Of a stretch of 64,000 nt of DNA, positions 1 to 12,231 are shown piece by piece. The stretch's first letter is position 1, and each line of letters begins with the position of its first letter. A program made the position numbers and the translations under genes. Origin of the DNA: Cannabis sativa (taxonomy: Eukaryota > Streptophyta > Magnoliopsida > Rosales > Cannabaceae); the NCBI RefSeq assembly GCF_029168945.1, contig NC_083602.1, forward strand, positions 90,282,027 through 90,346,026, given 5' to 3'. The notes beneath the pieces were generated by a model. That model searched no databases and had not been told where the DNA came from. It was given only the letters and a program-made list of their open reading frames with translations.

Positions 1-2820
1 GTTGGTCTGGTGTCAGGATCCAAAAGCAGACATTCCTTTGCCAAGTATGCCATAATCTGCATCTCTTCTTCTGGAAAATTCCCATTTAAATGTGGATCAG
101 CCAACTCTGTAATTATTCTCCTACTATCGCGTAAACGAGGAGTAGCCTGAAAAACAAGACACGCAAACATAAGCACAAAGGTGTTAGCATAAGTTTGAAA
201 TCAATGTAGAGAGTTTTTACCCATATGACAAGGCTTTCTTCTCCTTTGCCATTTCGTTTATGAATGGGCGGTCGACCAGTGATAAGCTCGAGAAGAACTA
301 CCCCGAAACTGAAAACATCCGACTTAAGAGAGGCTCGTCCAACAATGGCATACTCTGGTGCAAAATAACCGAAAGTTCCTTCCATCCTTGCTGGAGAGTT
401 TGAAGAGCTGGATGATAGACCTTCAGCTATCCAGTGTTTTGCCATACCAAGGTCAGTTATCTGCACATTTTCTAACTCAATTAAATGCAGAAACACCGCG
501 AAATACAATGACAATAGTATAACAAACAAGAACTCCCAAGACAATGAGATGTATTTGAGTTAGTCCTACATTGCTAATGTGTACAAATAAAATGTCATAT
601 ATAAGATGAATGAGCTACTCCTCTCATAACCAATCGGTTTTGAGATGTGGTCTCTTAAAGGTCGATCGTTTAAAAGTCATATATAAGATGAATGGGCTAC
701 TCTTCTAATAGTCAATTACTCTGGCTAAATTCTTCAAAAACCGCACTTTCTCATACCTTTGCTTGCAATTCTTCATCCAAAAGAATGTTTGTTGACTTTA
801 CATCTCGGTGCAGAATTCTTGGAGCAGCCGCTTCATGGAGATACTCCAAGCCTCTTGCAGCTCCAATTGCAATCGCAACACGAGTACCCCAATCCATAGT
901 TTTCTCCAACGCCCCATCTAAACAATCTCGAAGATTTCCATTAGGGATGTATTCAAACACCAATAATCTCTCGGCAAGTTTTCTATGGGATTCAGAGCAG
1001 TAGCCTAGCAGAGGCACCACATGACAATGATTTAGTCTTGACAACAGCTCAATCTAAGTAAAAACAACAGATTGAAAATTAGAAAAAAAAAAACACGAAA
1101 AACAAAGTTAAGCAAACTATATTATAACATATACCTCTGTTAAAAACACAGAATCTGCATCAGGCCCTTTCTGATTCTTTAATCGCTTAACTGCTACAGT
1201 TCTTCCATCTTTCAGTTTGCCTCGATAAACATAGCTACTTCCCCCGACTCCTATAAGATTTGAATTTGCAAAGTTTTCGGTGGCATTTTGCAATTCAGAG
1301 TAGGAAAACTGCACAATAACTCCATATATTTTTCCTGTTTCGTTCCCTGATAAACAACTCATCTGAAAGCAATCTACAATTGAATAATCAATCACATTAG
1401 TTCAAGTGAAAAGTGGAGCTTCAAATATATTCTCTTAAAGTTACCACAAGGCCATTGACTAACCTGTGATATGTTTAATGGGCAATTGAGAATCTACAAA
1501 AACTTTAGTTTCGGGCATTGAATAAGTCCTATGGTTTATCAAATTGGTGGCACTGTTGCAGCTAGTTTCTCGGTCTGAAGAGAACACTGATGGTTTAATG
1601 GCACTCTTGTCTCTTTGATAAAAGTAGCAAGCGACCGACAATAGAAATGCAAGGGTCGTGAGTATAACGCATAGTAATAAAATAATGACTATAGCTTTGC
1701 TTGACATGTGCTTTTTTGAAGGTTGAGCTTCATTGAGAGATCCTGTCAAGAAGCAACCACAATACCAAGTAAGCATAGAAATTCTACTAGTAGATTCTTC
1801 AACACTAAAAGAAGCTTCAAACAAACACGACACACCCAACTTTTGAAAAGGCATTGGCATGCAGATGAGTGAGACTAGAGGAAAGTACCAGATGTACAAT
1901 TGCATGCTGCAAAACAGTTGTTGTACTGGTTATCAGTTGCAACTTTAGGAAGTCCATCGGCAGGACATTTACAAGTCCATACGTTTCCAGCATCTACAAA
2001 GAGATTTGCAGTTAGCTTATCCAGACATCACAAAAGCGTGTGTGAAAAATATATAAGAATGACGGTTGATATAACATTGCCAAACTCAGACACAATACAT
2101 TTGAATGCAGAGATTTTAGAAAGCTCTAGAGGGTAAGCACTTATGATAATTGATTTACTCATTGATAATCCTAATGCTTTTAGACTCAAAAACACATAAC
2201 AAAAGTTTGCACACTTTAATTCCTAAACCTTACAGAAGAATAGGTTATTATACAAATACAAATATGTTGTGTTTTGGTATGATTTTCATGTGGGACTATT
2301 TTTAACAAATTAGTTCAAAAGAAACATAAAATTGCATTTCAACCGAAATTCGCTTTGTCATCAAGATCAACAGCTACTATTCGCTTACACTACTATTTGA
2401 TATGCCTATCGATAACAAGCTAACCATAAGCAAATGTTTACCCGAGAAGCTTAAGGCCAACAACACCGATAGCAAAAAAAGTTTTTGAGTGTATCAAAGT
2501 GAAGCTTGATGTGATTATTATACCACAAAAATTAGCAGCATACCTCGACTACAATCGCAGGATGTTGAGCAGTTAGATCCAACCGTAGTCGAGCTCCTAT
2601 TTCCTTGATATGTAGAGGAGCATTCGCAACTCCAATCCTTTATGCCAGATGTACTCGAAACTTCATCTGTCCAATTAAGTTACATAAATAATCTTAACAC
2701 TTATAATTAGGAGAATTCTTTCTAAAATTGTTTTAAAGATTAATACTCACCACAAAGACTTGGCTGAATCAAGATGATGCTCACAAGACAAGCAAAGACA
2801 ATCTCGACTTGGAACTTCAT
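1..2820 (-). CDS. NCRK: NCRK-type receptor-like serine/threonine kinase (3' end off the window)
   Basis: Single-pass membrane kinase with a Cys-rich N-terminus; its ligand is not known to me. Coding exons read by eye, all GT-AG and in frame: 2820-2751, 2666-2544, 1993-1889, 1742-1464, 1346-1135, 1053-757, 460-221, 146-1 (continues off the edge). About 490 residues are visible. The start at 2820 gives a hydrophobic signal peptide ([18 protein letters not shown]). The next two exons are rich in Cys ([25 protein letters not shown]). Exon 4 holds the membrane helix ([20 protein letters not shown]). Kinase landmarks are the glycine loop [16 protein letters not shown] lysine, HRDVKSTN catalytic loop, DLG in place of DFG, and an APE-type motif (APEYAIVG). 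Order and wording match Arabidopsis NCRK from memory. The C-terminal end of the kinase is missing only because the window ends. Confidence 0.9.
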
Positions 2821-4079
2821 CTAACCCAACCTGATGAACAAAACAAACTTTTTGTTGATTTTTTTTATAGTTATTTACAACCAAAAGTGCTTCAACCAAA
2901 ATAGTAGATGAAGAAAATTAGTTATTATAGTTATTATTTCCCTTATAGACAGTAACAATCACGTAATATCAATTTTCGGGCTCGTCCTAGTTACTTAAGA
3001 AAACTAAATCATCTGCAACTTCAGTTAGCTTTTTTTATCTTGAAGTGAAAAGCAAGTTTACAAGTTTTGAAACACTGAAAAAGATAAATAATCATTAGTT
3101 CAAATCTCGTTGCCATGTTTTCGTCGAAACTTAAAGAAAGATTGGTAAAATGATAGACAACATAACAGAGAAGAAGTTGAGTTACCTTCATAAGGGACAA
3201 TAGGTTAACTCTTCTTGAACTTCATTCAACTTCTCCAAACTACAATCTGTGCATACACATGAATAATTAAGTCTAACTTAATAGAATAAGATTAAAAAAT
3301 CTAATGCCTAAAACCAAAGAACCATTTACAGTGACAGACCAGGAGATCAAATATAGTAATATGGATGCACAAACAGATCTGTAAACAAAAATTCATGGTC
3401 TGATTATCTAATTCAACCATTTTTTTTACTCCAAAGAAGCAAACCAATTTTGGAAATTAATATCCACTTAAAGTCTTTGTTCATAATTAGACACAGAACA
3501 TTGGTGCAGTACAAACTTCTAATTTTATCATTCAATCATAGTTGGTCAACAAACTTCTAGAAATTTAATCATTCAATACAGCTTAGTGCACCAAGTCTCT
3601 CATCCAATGCACAAAATACTAATTAGTCAATAATTAATAGTCATTTAAGATTTATCAAGAATATGCAATGCAAAAGATTTATTTTTCATTTTTTTATTGT
3701 CCAAATTATGAATTCAAGAAATGCTAACAGTAACACCAGGTTATCACACTTAATTACATCATTAATTCAAATTCTCAAACTTACTTGGCACCATAATACT
3801 TGCCTTGTAACAATGCTCATTTCCATGTAAAAATGTAAGAAAGGAATTTAATTCACTGATTGTATTAGGAACAGTTAACACTTTAAAACATGAAATAATA
3901 ACACAACTGAAAACATAAATGCTAACAGTGTAAGCTGTCTAGTCTCATAAATATTGGGCTGTGAGCAAAGAGAAGCAGCCACTGCATCTGCATATGCATG
4001 TATCACATTGAACCCAATCCCAACACACATCTTCCATTTATTTGCAATTACATTGCAACTGCTTCCGGTGGCTCCCAAT

Positions 4080-4250
4080 AAAGACACCAGAATTGCTAAA
4101 GGGCACCATGGTGGTGCAATTTTTTATCGGGTCCTACTAATTTTACTTTAATAAAGATTATAGAAAACTGCTAACTATTTATAAGACGCCACCTTATAAT
4201 GGTGCTAGGCACCTAGCGCCCCATAGCACATTGCCCTTCATGGGGCATTT
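4080..4250. mobile_element. MITE copy, GGCACC-family (copy A)
   Basis: Starts near gctaaagggcaccatggtg and carries the family core: ctgctaactatttataagac, 'gccacc', 'aatggtgctaggcacc'. It is one of several diverged copies in the window (others near 5770, 7554, 11201, 28537, 28680, 29443 and 40660). It has no coding capacity. Confidence 0.5.
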
Positions 4251-5092
4251 CCCAACTAAATTTTAATTTACTGTGCCACCATGGTCAGACACTATAAATT
4301 TATAGTTGTAAAACGACTATTATGGTCGCACAGTGTAATTTTTGGTTGTTTGTGTGCAACCAAACATGGTTATTTTGTTAATAAAATTTTGACAATTTTT
4401 ACAAAACACTCTAGAAACAGTTCCTAAAACAAATTATTCCAACTAAAGATAAATTCAAAGTTAACCCACAAAAAAAAATGTTGGTCCTAAGCACAAGCTT
4501 ATTATTAGTTCACCCACTTAAGAAAAATCATAATAAGAAAGAGAGAAGTTAATTAACCACACCTTAAGAATGAGTATACAGACAGCTGAGTCTTGTGTGA
4601 AAGTAATTACCAAATTCATGCTCATTCTCCAATCCTCATCATGATTACTCAGAAAGATTCAAAAGAAGACTGAAGAAGAGTAGTAGATATATATATATTG
4701 GCAAATGTTAAGAAATGAATATATGACAACAGTAGAGGACAGACTAATAATGGGGTTCTTGAAATGAATAAAGAAAAAAAAAAACACTTAAAAAAAGGGA
4801 ATTTAGTGAACCCATCAACCACCTCATTGAAAATCACTATTTTGCCAATATGAAAGAGACTCTTTACCTCACCAACACCAATGATCACCATATCTATAAT
4901 CCTCAATATAATTGAAATAAATCCCATTAAACTATTATTATAATGTGGTTTTGAAAACAATCATATCCCAAAAAAAAAAATATTTTGTTCATTCTGGTTA
5001 AATAGTTATAACGGCTATAATTATTACAATACCAAATGAATACTTGGCTTCAAAGATAAATAGCATATACAACATTGGAAGTCCGTAAAGCG

Positions 5093-5225
5093 ACGTGTAA
5101 TTTGTAAATTCAGACACTGGGCCCCCACTAACCAGGGCTTGGGTTGTGGGCCTACACTAACTTGGGCCCAATACAAAACAAAACCAGCGTCGGCATCATT
5201 GGCGGTCAGATAATCCTGACCGTCG
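5093..5225. promoter_or_regulatory. Cluster of TGGGCC/T (site II-like) elements with an ACGTG core
   Basis: Within about 60 bp there are three TGGGCC or GGGCCY motifs (5118-5124, 5147-5153, 5163-5171), and an ACGTG core sits just before them (5093-5100). In plants such TCP-bound site II clusters mark proximal promoters. It lies inside the proposed leader of the NCRK-type gene, so it could be a downstream alternative promoter, or the true promoter if the exon at 5420-5600 is not used. Assignment to a gene is inference. Confidence 0.35.
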
Positions 5226-5767
5226 GATTAAGAATCTGATTCAAAATCAAACAAGACAAGAAGAAGAAAAAAGATGGAATCTTTTGGGTTGTAAAAAGTC
5301 AATGATGTGGCATTCCTCTAAATTTGGTTTTGTTCATAAAAAATGCTCATAGATTAATAACACTCATTATTACAAAAAAAAAATGAAAAGAAAAGCTGAA
5401 TTTCAGAGAGTGTAAATGTACCTAAAGTGATGATCTGGTTGGTTAAAGAAGGTGAAACGAGTTCATCCTTTTGAGCTGAGCTGGTGAGATGGGTGGTTAG
5501 TGATATCAAATCGAGGTACAGTGGTATGGAGATCTAGCAGTTATGTTTTGGGCTATGGAGATTTTTGTTAAGACAGAAAAAGAGAAAGAGAAAGAGAAGA
5601 GAAATGAATTGAATTGAAATGAAGTGAGTTAGAGAAGTGTTCTTTGGTTGGTTCCCAAGGTGGTCGTCGAAAGTGGGACCCACTCATTCATCAAACCTTT
5701 TTAAATTCTACTCAATTTCGAGGACTAGGAATAGGATCGTAGGCTCTACTTATAAAATTAAGAATGT

Positions 5768-5880
5768 GGTGTATTAACATTGCTATTGGGTATTATTATT
5801 GGACTCGATACATAATTGTACCAATAACGATATTAACACGTAGGAGAATGCTGAGTATTATTAGTGTCTTTTAGTATTTC
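5768..5880. mobile_element. MITE fragment, GGCACC-family (copy B)
   Basis: Contains the family phrases ttgctattgggta, 'ggactcgatacataatt', 'accaataacgatattaacac' and 'gtaggagaatgct', in the same order as the copies at 7554 and 11201. The ends are diverged. Confidence 0.5.
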
Positions 5881-5884
5881 TCAT

Positions 5885-5990
5885 TACTAGGGAAGTCTAT
5901 ACTCGTCTTTTCCTTATTTGGATCAAGAGTTCGACTCTTGTCGACTCTCAATTGTGAGGGATTTTATTTGACCTTTGAAAGCTTACTTGT
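5885..5990 (+). mobile_element. Possible tRNA-derived SINE fragment
   Basis: A Pol III box B-like motif, gagttcgactcttg, lies at about 5929-5942. No convincing box A or target duplication was found, so this is weak. Confidence 0.15.
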
Positions 5991-6354
5991 TGTGTGGTGG
6001 ACTATCTATATGTGCTATGAATTATCATCAATTTAGCTCTATCAAAAACAAAAATTGTCAAAATTTAAGCTCGGAATCCTATTTGTACTATTTTAAAAAA
6101 TACAACGTTCATTTTATCATTTAGTAAAATAAAAAGTTTAATCAATAAATTTTTCAAAACACATTATCTAAAATAGTATTAATCTTATATTTTACTATAA
6201 AAAATAAAATAAAAAAAGAGTACTTTATTTTAAAAAACAATTAATTACCACATTTTTTTCTTCAAAATTTAATTTCTAGTATAGATTTATGTGCATTGTT
6301 ATTATTAAGCATCGTCTGAGTTGAAAATAAATTAATTGACATATCTAACACCAA

Positions 6355-7039
6355 ATATAAAAGGGAAATTTGATTTTATATACTTAAAAAATTAAAAAAT
6401 TTTATTATTAAACCATAAAAAAACTATACCTTTTTTTCAAAACCCCAAAAATATCCCCCTCACAATTCTCTCTCTCTCTGCATCATCTCTCTCTCTCTAT
6501 CTCACCCCAACCGCCCACCCTCACCACCACCTCCGACCTCCATCCTCCGACCTCCGACCCTCACCGCCACCTCCGACCACCCGCACCAACACCCCGACCC
6601 AGCCCCACTCTCTCGGACCGCCCAAAAGTCGCACCCCGAAAACCCACTCTCTCTTCCTCTCTCTCTGAAATCGCAGAAAAAAAAAATTGCTCCAAGTCCG
6701 ATGGTCGGACCATGGGTCCGATTTCAGAAAGAGTGGGTTTTCGGGGTGCGATTTTTGGGCGGTCCGAGAGAGTGGGACTGGGTCAGAGTGTTGGTGCGGG
6801 TGGTCGGAGGTGGCGGTGAGGGTCGGAGGTCGGAGGATGGAGGTCGGAGGTGGTGGTGAGGGTGGGCGGTTGGGATGTGAGATAGAGAGAGAGAGATGAT
6901 GCAGAGAGAGAATTGTGAGGGGAGTATTTTTGGGGTTTTGAAAAAAAAAATGTATAATTTTGTTATGGTTTAAGTTTTTAGTTTAATAATAAATTTTTTT
7001 AATTTTTTAAGTATATAAAATCAAATTTCCCATATAAAA
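6355..7039. mobile_element. Foldback (long inverted repeat) element, 669 bp, with 8-bp TSD
   Basis: The element spans 6363-7031 and starts GGGAAATTTG and ends CAAATTTCCC. The direct repeat ATATAAAA flanks it exactly on both sides (6355-6362 and 7032-7039). Both halves are near-perfect inverted copies, about 310 bp per arm, around a small centre near 6690-6715. The arms have AT-rich tips and a CT/CCGACC-rich inner part ending in (CT)n or (GA)n. There is no transposase. An 8-bp duplication fits hAT transposition; a MULE would usually leave 9 bp. A transcript would fold into one long hairpin, so a small-RNA source is plausible. A plus-strand ORF at 6687-6899 is merely the GGN-rich arm read in an open frame. 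Confidence 0.85.
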
Positions 7040-7470
7040 TCAAGTCAAATAAAATGTGATATGAAATACTTCATACGATGATACATTTTGTGATCCTTAA
7101 AAATTAGTAAAAAAAAAGTGAGGTGGCGGTTGTCACGTGAGAGGGTGAATAGGGTTGGGGACTCGAGAGGCCAACGTGGAATAATGTAAGATGCTCCAAA
7201 TCTGGGTGTACTGTCGTTTTATTTCCTATATTAATGGTCAATGTAATCGAGGTTAATTAATATTCTTAATTAAACTATATTAGTTAATTAAATAAATTTT
7301 GTGATTTGATGGGATTAATGGTAGATGGAGTTGGAGGAGGAATAAGTGCTAATCATTATTGATTTTAACATCTTACTTTTACTTTTGATTTTCCAACCCT
7401 ACTTTTTCTTTTGATAAATATAAAAAAAAAAAACTAAAAAAAAGCACTTACATTGTATTGTTATTGGTGT

Positions 7471-7730
7471 CTAGTATTAAGTATCATATTATTTTTAGTG
7501 TAATTAAATATCGGAGAAGTCCCATATAATTTAATGTAATAGTTTTAGAAAGATCATTGTTATTGGGCACCAGTGGTGCCTAGCACTCTTAAAACGTGTC
7601 GTCTTACGATTAGCTAGCGATACTCCTTAAAAGCTATTACATTAAACTATATGAGACCCAATACTAAATTACACCAATAGCGATATTGACACGTAGAAGG
7701 GTGCTTAGCTCCACTGGTGTAGCATTTTTC
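7471..7730. mobile_element. MITE pair, GGCACC-family (copy C within or beside a partial copy)
   Basis: The best-preserved copy runs about 7554-7730. It begins attgttattgggcaccagtg and ends near ccactggtgtagca, so its tips are inverted (GGCACCAGTGGTGCC is itself a palindrome). The middle reads 'acgattagctagcgata', 'aaaagctatt' and 'aaattacaccaatagcga'. Immediately upstream, 7471-7550 repeats the other end of the family (ttattggtgtctagtatt), so one copy seems to have landed in or beside another. Confidence 0.6.
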
Positions 7731-7784
7731 TTTTAGAAAATATCACTAATCAATCGTAGAGCTATTATTTTCTTGCATTTTTAG

Positions 7785-7885
7785 TGAATTCTACATAAGA
7801 AATCATTATTACAACTAGCGCTGCAACCTAAATTGTAATAAAAATTTGCATAAAAACCCCTATTGCAACTAGCGCTGCAACCACT
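7785..7885. repeat. Dispersed motif GCAACTAGCGCTGCAACC, two copies
   Basis: ttgcaactagcgctgcaacc occurs at 7863-7882, and a one-base variant at 7811-7828. A third copy lies at 15474-15493. The first and third share the upstream phrase gaattctacata and the downstream phrase ctaaattgtaa, so a block of about 50 bp is dispersed. The family is unknown to me. Confidence 0.5.
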
Positions 7886-8322
7886 TTAGAAACTCAAACT
7901 GTAAATTTGAAAAAAAAAAATTAAAAAAATAGTATATAAGGTAATTTCCCAAAAAATAATAACAATACTAAGAAAGAAATAAATAAAGAAAAATAAATAG
8001 TTGGTTTCTGTACAAAATCCAAAATAACAATTTCTCTTCCTTTTGCACAATTGTTTACTACCACCACACCCCAATTATCTTCACCTTTGTTTTCCCAACA
8101 ATTTCTTATTCATATACATTACCAAAAACAAGGACAAATATACCAAAACTCTCTCTATCTCTCCTCTTATACCCCCCCAAACTTTCCAAAATACCACAAC
8201 AAAAATTTAACATTTTAAGGAAACTAAATGGTCCATCTATATTTGATATAGGAATGTAATTGAATTAAGGTTTGAGTAGTTGTTTTTTTTTTTCTCTTTT
8301 CAAAAAGACAGCTTCTTTGATT

Positions 8323-11300
8323 TTACCTTGGCCGAGTTCGGCTTGGAAATGAATGAGTAGGCTGTAGGCTTCTATGAGGAGGGTTACCGAAAACCATGGT
8401 TTGAGACCGGTTTACCATGTCTGTCATAGATGGGGTTTGGTAACTTTGAACAAGGCTTGTACTGTCTGTTGAATCCCCTCTTGCTGTTGCCCTTTGCCAT
8501 GAGTGTGAGCTTAATCCTGATAACACGTATGCTCGTCCTGATTCCTCGTACACACGACGATTCGCCATTCTTTCTTGCATCTCTTTTAGTTCAGCACAAA
8601 GTGCTACACATAACCGGTCACCTGTTTGCATAGAGACAGTTTCGGATAAAGCTCTACGACAGCTCTCAAGGACCGAGACTGCAGCAGTTAAATCACCATT
8701 CTCGGCTGCAGCTCTAGCCTCGGCCATTGCCTCTGCAGCTCGCACCCTATTCCTCTGCCTGTCTACTTCAATTGAAACTAGCTGTTGTCTGGCCACTTCT
8801 GGTCTTTGGATCTTCAAGTTATTAGCTTCTTGTGAAACCATTTCTTTGGTGATTGGATCTTTGTAAATACATCTTACTGTTAGCAATGAAGTCTCTGAAG
8901 ATTCTTCGACTGGTACATTCAGTGACACTAGAAAATCCCTTTCTTCTTCAGCATACAAGTCTCCAACTTTGATGGAACCAGTTCTTGCATCAGCCACTAT
9001 TGTTGTCTGATAACTACCGCCTTTTATAGAACTTAATCGGGAATGAGGATGAACACATTCAACTTCAACCCGAAGCTCTTGTACTACCACACTCAGCAGC
9101 CCACCAATGCATTGTGCAAATGCGTCTTGAATCACGCTCTCAGCTTCTATGAACGAAAATGTTCCTCCAGAATTCTCAGAGATCGTGTGCATCGAGGAAG
9201 CATCGTGATCAGAACCAAATCCAAACGCGTGAACTGGAACCTGCAAGCCAGCACCATTGTTTCGATGAATCGAGATGGGAAGAAGAGACTGATAGTTTGA
9301 CCGCTGATTGTTCCCAATGGGACCACTGACAGTATATGTATCTTGGCCATCAGAGAGTAGTATGATACTGCAAACCGGGTTCTTACACTTGCGATCTACA
9401 AGCACTTTGGCACCTTTTCTAAGGGCTTCAGCGATATTTGTCCCACCATTTGAAACTAAAGAATTAACAGCTTGTAATGCCTGCTGCCTTCCACTTTCAG
9501 TCATACGACGAAGAGGAAAGAGACGACGAGCTGTTGAGGAGAAAGCAATGACAGAAAGTCGGTCAGAGGGGCCGAGATTCTGCACAACAAATCCCATAGC
9601 TCGTTTCAACAAAGCAAGCTTGGTTCCAGCCATGCTGCCACTAACATCAAGCACCGTGACTAGGTCAACTGGAGCACGAGGATCTTGAGATGTCGGAGGA
9701 GGCATTTCCATTGGATTACCACTATTCGGGCTTGAAATAAGAGGAGCCTTAAGGTGAATCAACACAGTGAAGTTATTGTGAGGAGATAATCTTGGAACAG
9801 CTAAAACCTCAGGATATGTCTTGACTTCTACAGTATGATTTCGATTGTTATTAGCAACAGCAACAACAGCATCTACATTAGATGTTACTCTGTCATTAAT
9901 CTCGGGTTGTTGATCTAATACTTCATCATCTTCAAAAACGACTGGCTCGGGAGCATGGAACAGTGAAGCAATCTGTCGGGGTGTATCCATCCTTACAGAA
10001 GGAAGACGTCGTACAACAGTCATCCATGGATCATCTTGAGGCCAGGGAGCTGGGTTAATTCTAGATGGTCCATTGGATAGAGTAGAAGGGTTCTGAAAGG
10101 GCACTTCTTTCCATTTAGCCCGACAAACTGGACATATTTGGTTCCCGTGTTTTACATTCGAGGTAATGCAGTGGAAGTGAAATGAATGTGAGCATTCTGC
10201 AGTGAAAATGGCATGGCCCTGACCAGGTTTCATGGTGCCCAGACATATTGCACAGGTCCTCTGTTTAACAAAGATAAGCATAGATTAATGTAAATATTTT
10301 TCACTTTCTTAATATCTCACATGAATTAGCAGAATAAACCATTGATTAGCATCAAGAAGATTGAAAAGAGCATACCATAGCTCACTACTATTTACATACA
10401 CAAAAAGATACAACTCTAGCAAAATGATATGATGCCAATGTGCATGCATATCAAACCACTAAACTATTATTCATTGCAGTTTACACATACTTATTTTTAT
10501 CATGTTACATCTTCTACAGCTAATTATTCTAGTTTCCTACTTAAAGTTTGAAATTTTCAAAAATACATTATTTAATGTTTTATTTATAATTTTACGACCT
10601 ACAAGAATACGCTTTTAAAGTTTTAAAATTACAAAAATATACATTTCTCAGCAAAATATAAGAAGTTAATTATAAACCAACGAGAAATCAACCTCACGAC
10701 AACTACAGAACAACAAAAAAAACAACCAAATAACAACTATAATACAACTATAAAACAACAACAAGAAAAAAACAGTTTTGTATTTTTTTTTTCAAATTTT
10801 TCATCTATTATGTAAATTTCTTCTAATAAAACACTTTGCTCCAATTCGGCGTAATGTTTGAGTACAACCCAACAAATTACAAACAGCAAACCATAATTCC
10901 TATCAAAACAAAAAGTGCGAGTCACTGACAGTCATAAGCATAGTCTAGTGATTTCGCACCTCTCCTTACCGGAAGTCCCAAGTTCGAATCCCTCCTCCCT
11001 AATATTAGGAGAAAAAAACGCGAGAATTGCACGTGTTCTCAAAGTCAAAGATGCCATATTTAAAACCCAATGTGAAAAAACCTCATATCACTAATTTTAC
11101 AAAAACTCACATTGCTAATGTTTCAAAAATCATTATTAAGTAAAAATGTTTGTCACATGTACAGATCAGTATAATATTAATTCTCAGGTTAGATGATAAT
11201 TAGAAAATGAGCTATGTGGCATCTTACGATTGGTTAGCGATATTCCCTAAAAGCTATTTTCTTAAGTTATATGAGACTCGATACTTAATTACACCAATAG

Positions 11301-12199
11301 CAGTATGACACCGAGAAGGGTACTAGGCACCAGTGGTGCTTTTTAGCAATTCTGTTAGAAATTTTATTAAATAACAGCTTCAACTTTAATTCAAATTTCT
11401 ACACTTGTTCTACCTGGCTACTGGCTAGTATAGTGGAACTAACTAAGTTGTTAAATAACACTGATTTTCAACAGAATAAAATACAAAAAAGTACATCTTG
11501 AAAGTCTTTCCAAAATCATCATGGAGTAACATCCCAATCCAAATCCCCCTTTTAAGAAAAAGCAAGGTGAGATGAGAACATGCTTAAAATAATATTTAAG
11601 GTTTCTTGGGTGTACAAAAACACTGTAGCATCTATGCTGACACTACTACTGTGCCCATGCAGCCCCACTACTAGAGAGACTATGCATAAAAAGATGAACT
11701 TGGAATACAACATAATTCCCAATATCGAGAACTCTTATTAGATTTCATTTATTTGGTCATAACAACTCATAAATAACTAGTAAGAGTTTTATTTTTTAGG
11801 TAAACCAGCTAAGCCTACTTAAAAAGAAAGTCAGAGTTATGGTGGTCAAACCATGATGGGGTGAGGAGGAGGACATAATGGGAAATTAAACAAGCAAAGA
11901 GGTGACTTTTTAAAAAGCAAAGAATAATTAAGCAACTCTCCTACTAATGATGATAATGATTTATTTATTTTTTTTAATATAAGGAAAAAGAAAATGAAAA
12001 TAGCCAATTGGGGTTGAAAATATCAAAGTTCATCAAAAGATGGGAAAAATAATGGATTGCCTTGCCCCATGACTGATTGACTTCTTTCTCCTAACAAATT
12101 TTGCTTCTTTTCCTTTCTTGTATTGTTATAGAGCTAAGTAAGAAAGCTCACAATCAACTATCCATACACACAGGCTTTTCTAAATTTTATCATCAAAAG

Positions 12200-12231
<32 letters not shown>

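Larger units (their letters stand above)
2821..5640 (-). other. Probable 5' leader and leader introns of the NCRK-type gene
   Basis: No coding exon is visible here. Splice-like sites suggest a multi-exon leader: an acceptor just upstream of the start codon at about 2832 (CAG/GTTGGG), a small non-coding exon at about 3185-3248 bounded by AG/ATTGTAG and AAG/GTAACTC, and a first exon at about 5420-5600 ending in AG/GTACAT. The rest is AT-rich. Short ORFs at 3875-4151 and 4649-4960 have no recognisable content. A MITE copy lies at about 4080-4250. The leader model is inference from splice motifs only and needs transcript data. Confidence 0.4.
5700..8322. other. Intergenic stretch between the NCRK-type and EDA40-type genes
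   Basis: Apart from the elements listed separately (MITEs at 5768 and 7554, the foldback at 6363, the repeat motif near 7790), I see only AT-rich sequence. The region just above 8100 should contain the 3' UTR of the minus-strand ligase gene; a defined poly(A) site was not identified. Confidence 0.5.

Noticed and set aside
692..1003. 103-codon plus-strand ORF
   Set aside because: Shadow of NCRK kinase exon 757-1053 on the other strand, which carries HRDVKSTN.
6687..6899. 70-codon plus-strand ORF rich in Gly and Arg
   Set aside because: It is one arm of the foldback element; the opposite arm is its reverse complement.
9308..9688. 126-codon plus-strand ORF
   Set aside because: Antisense to the vWA domain of the EDA40-type gene; no domain of its own.
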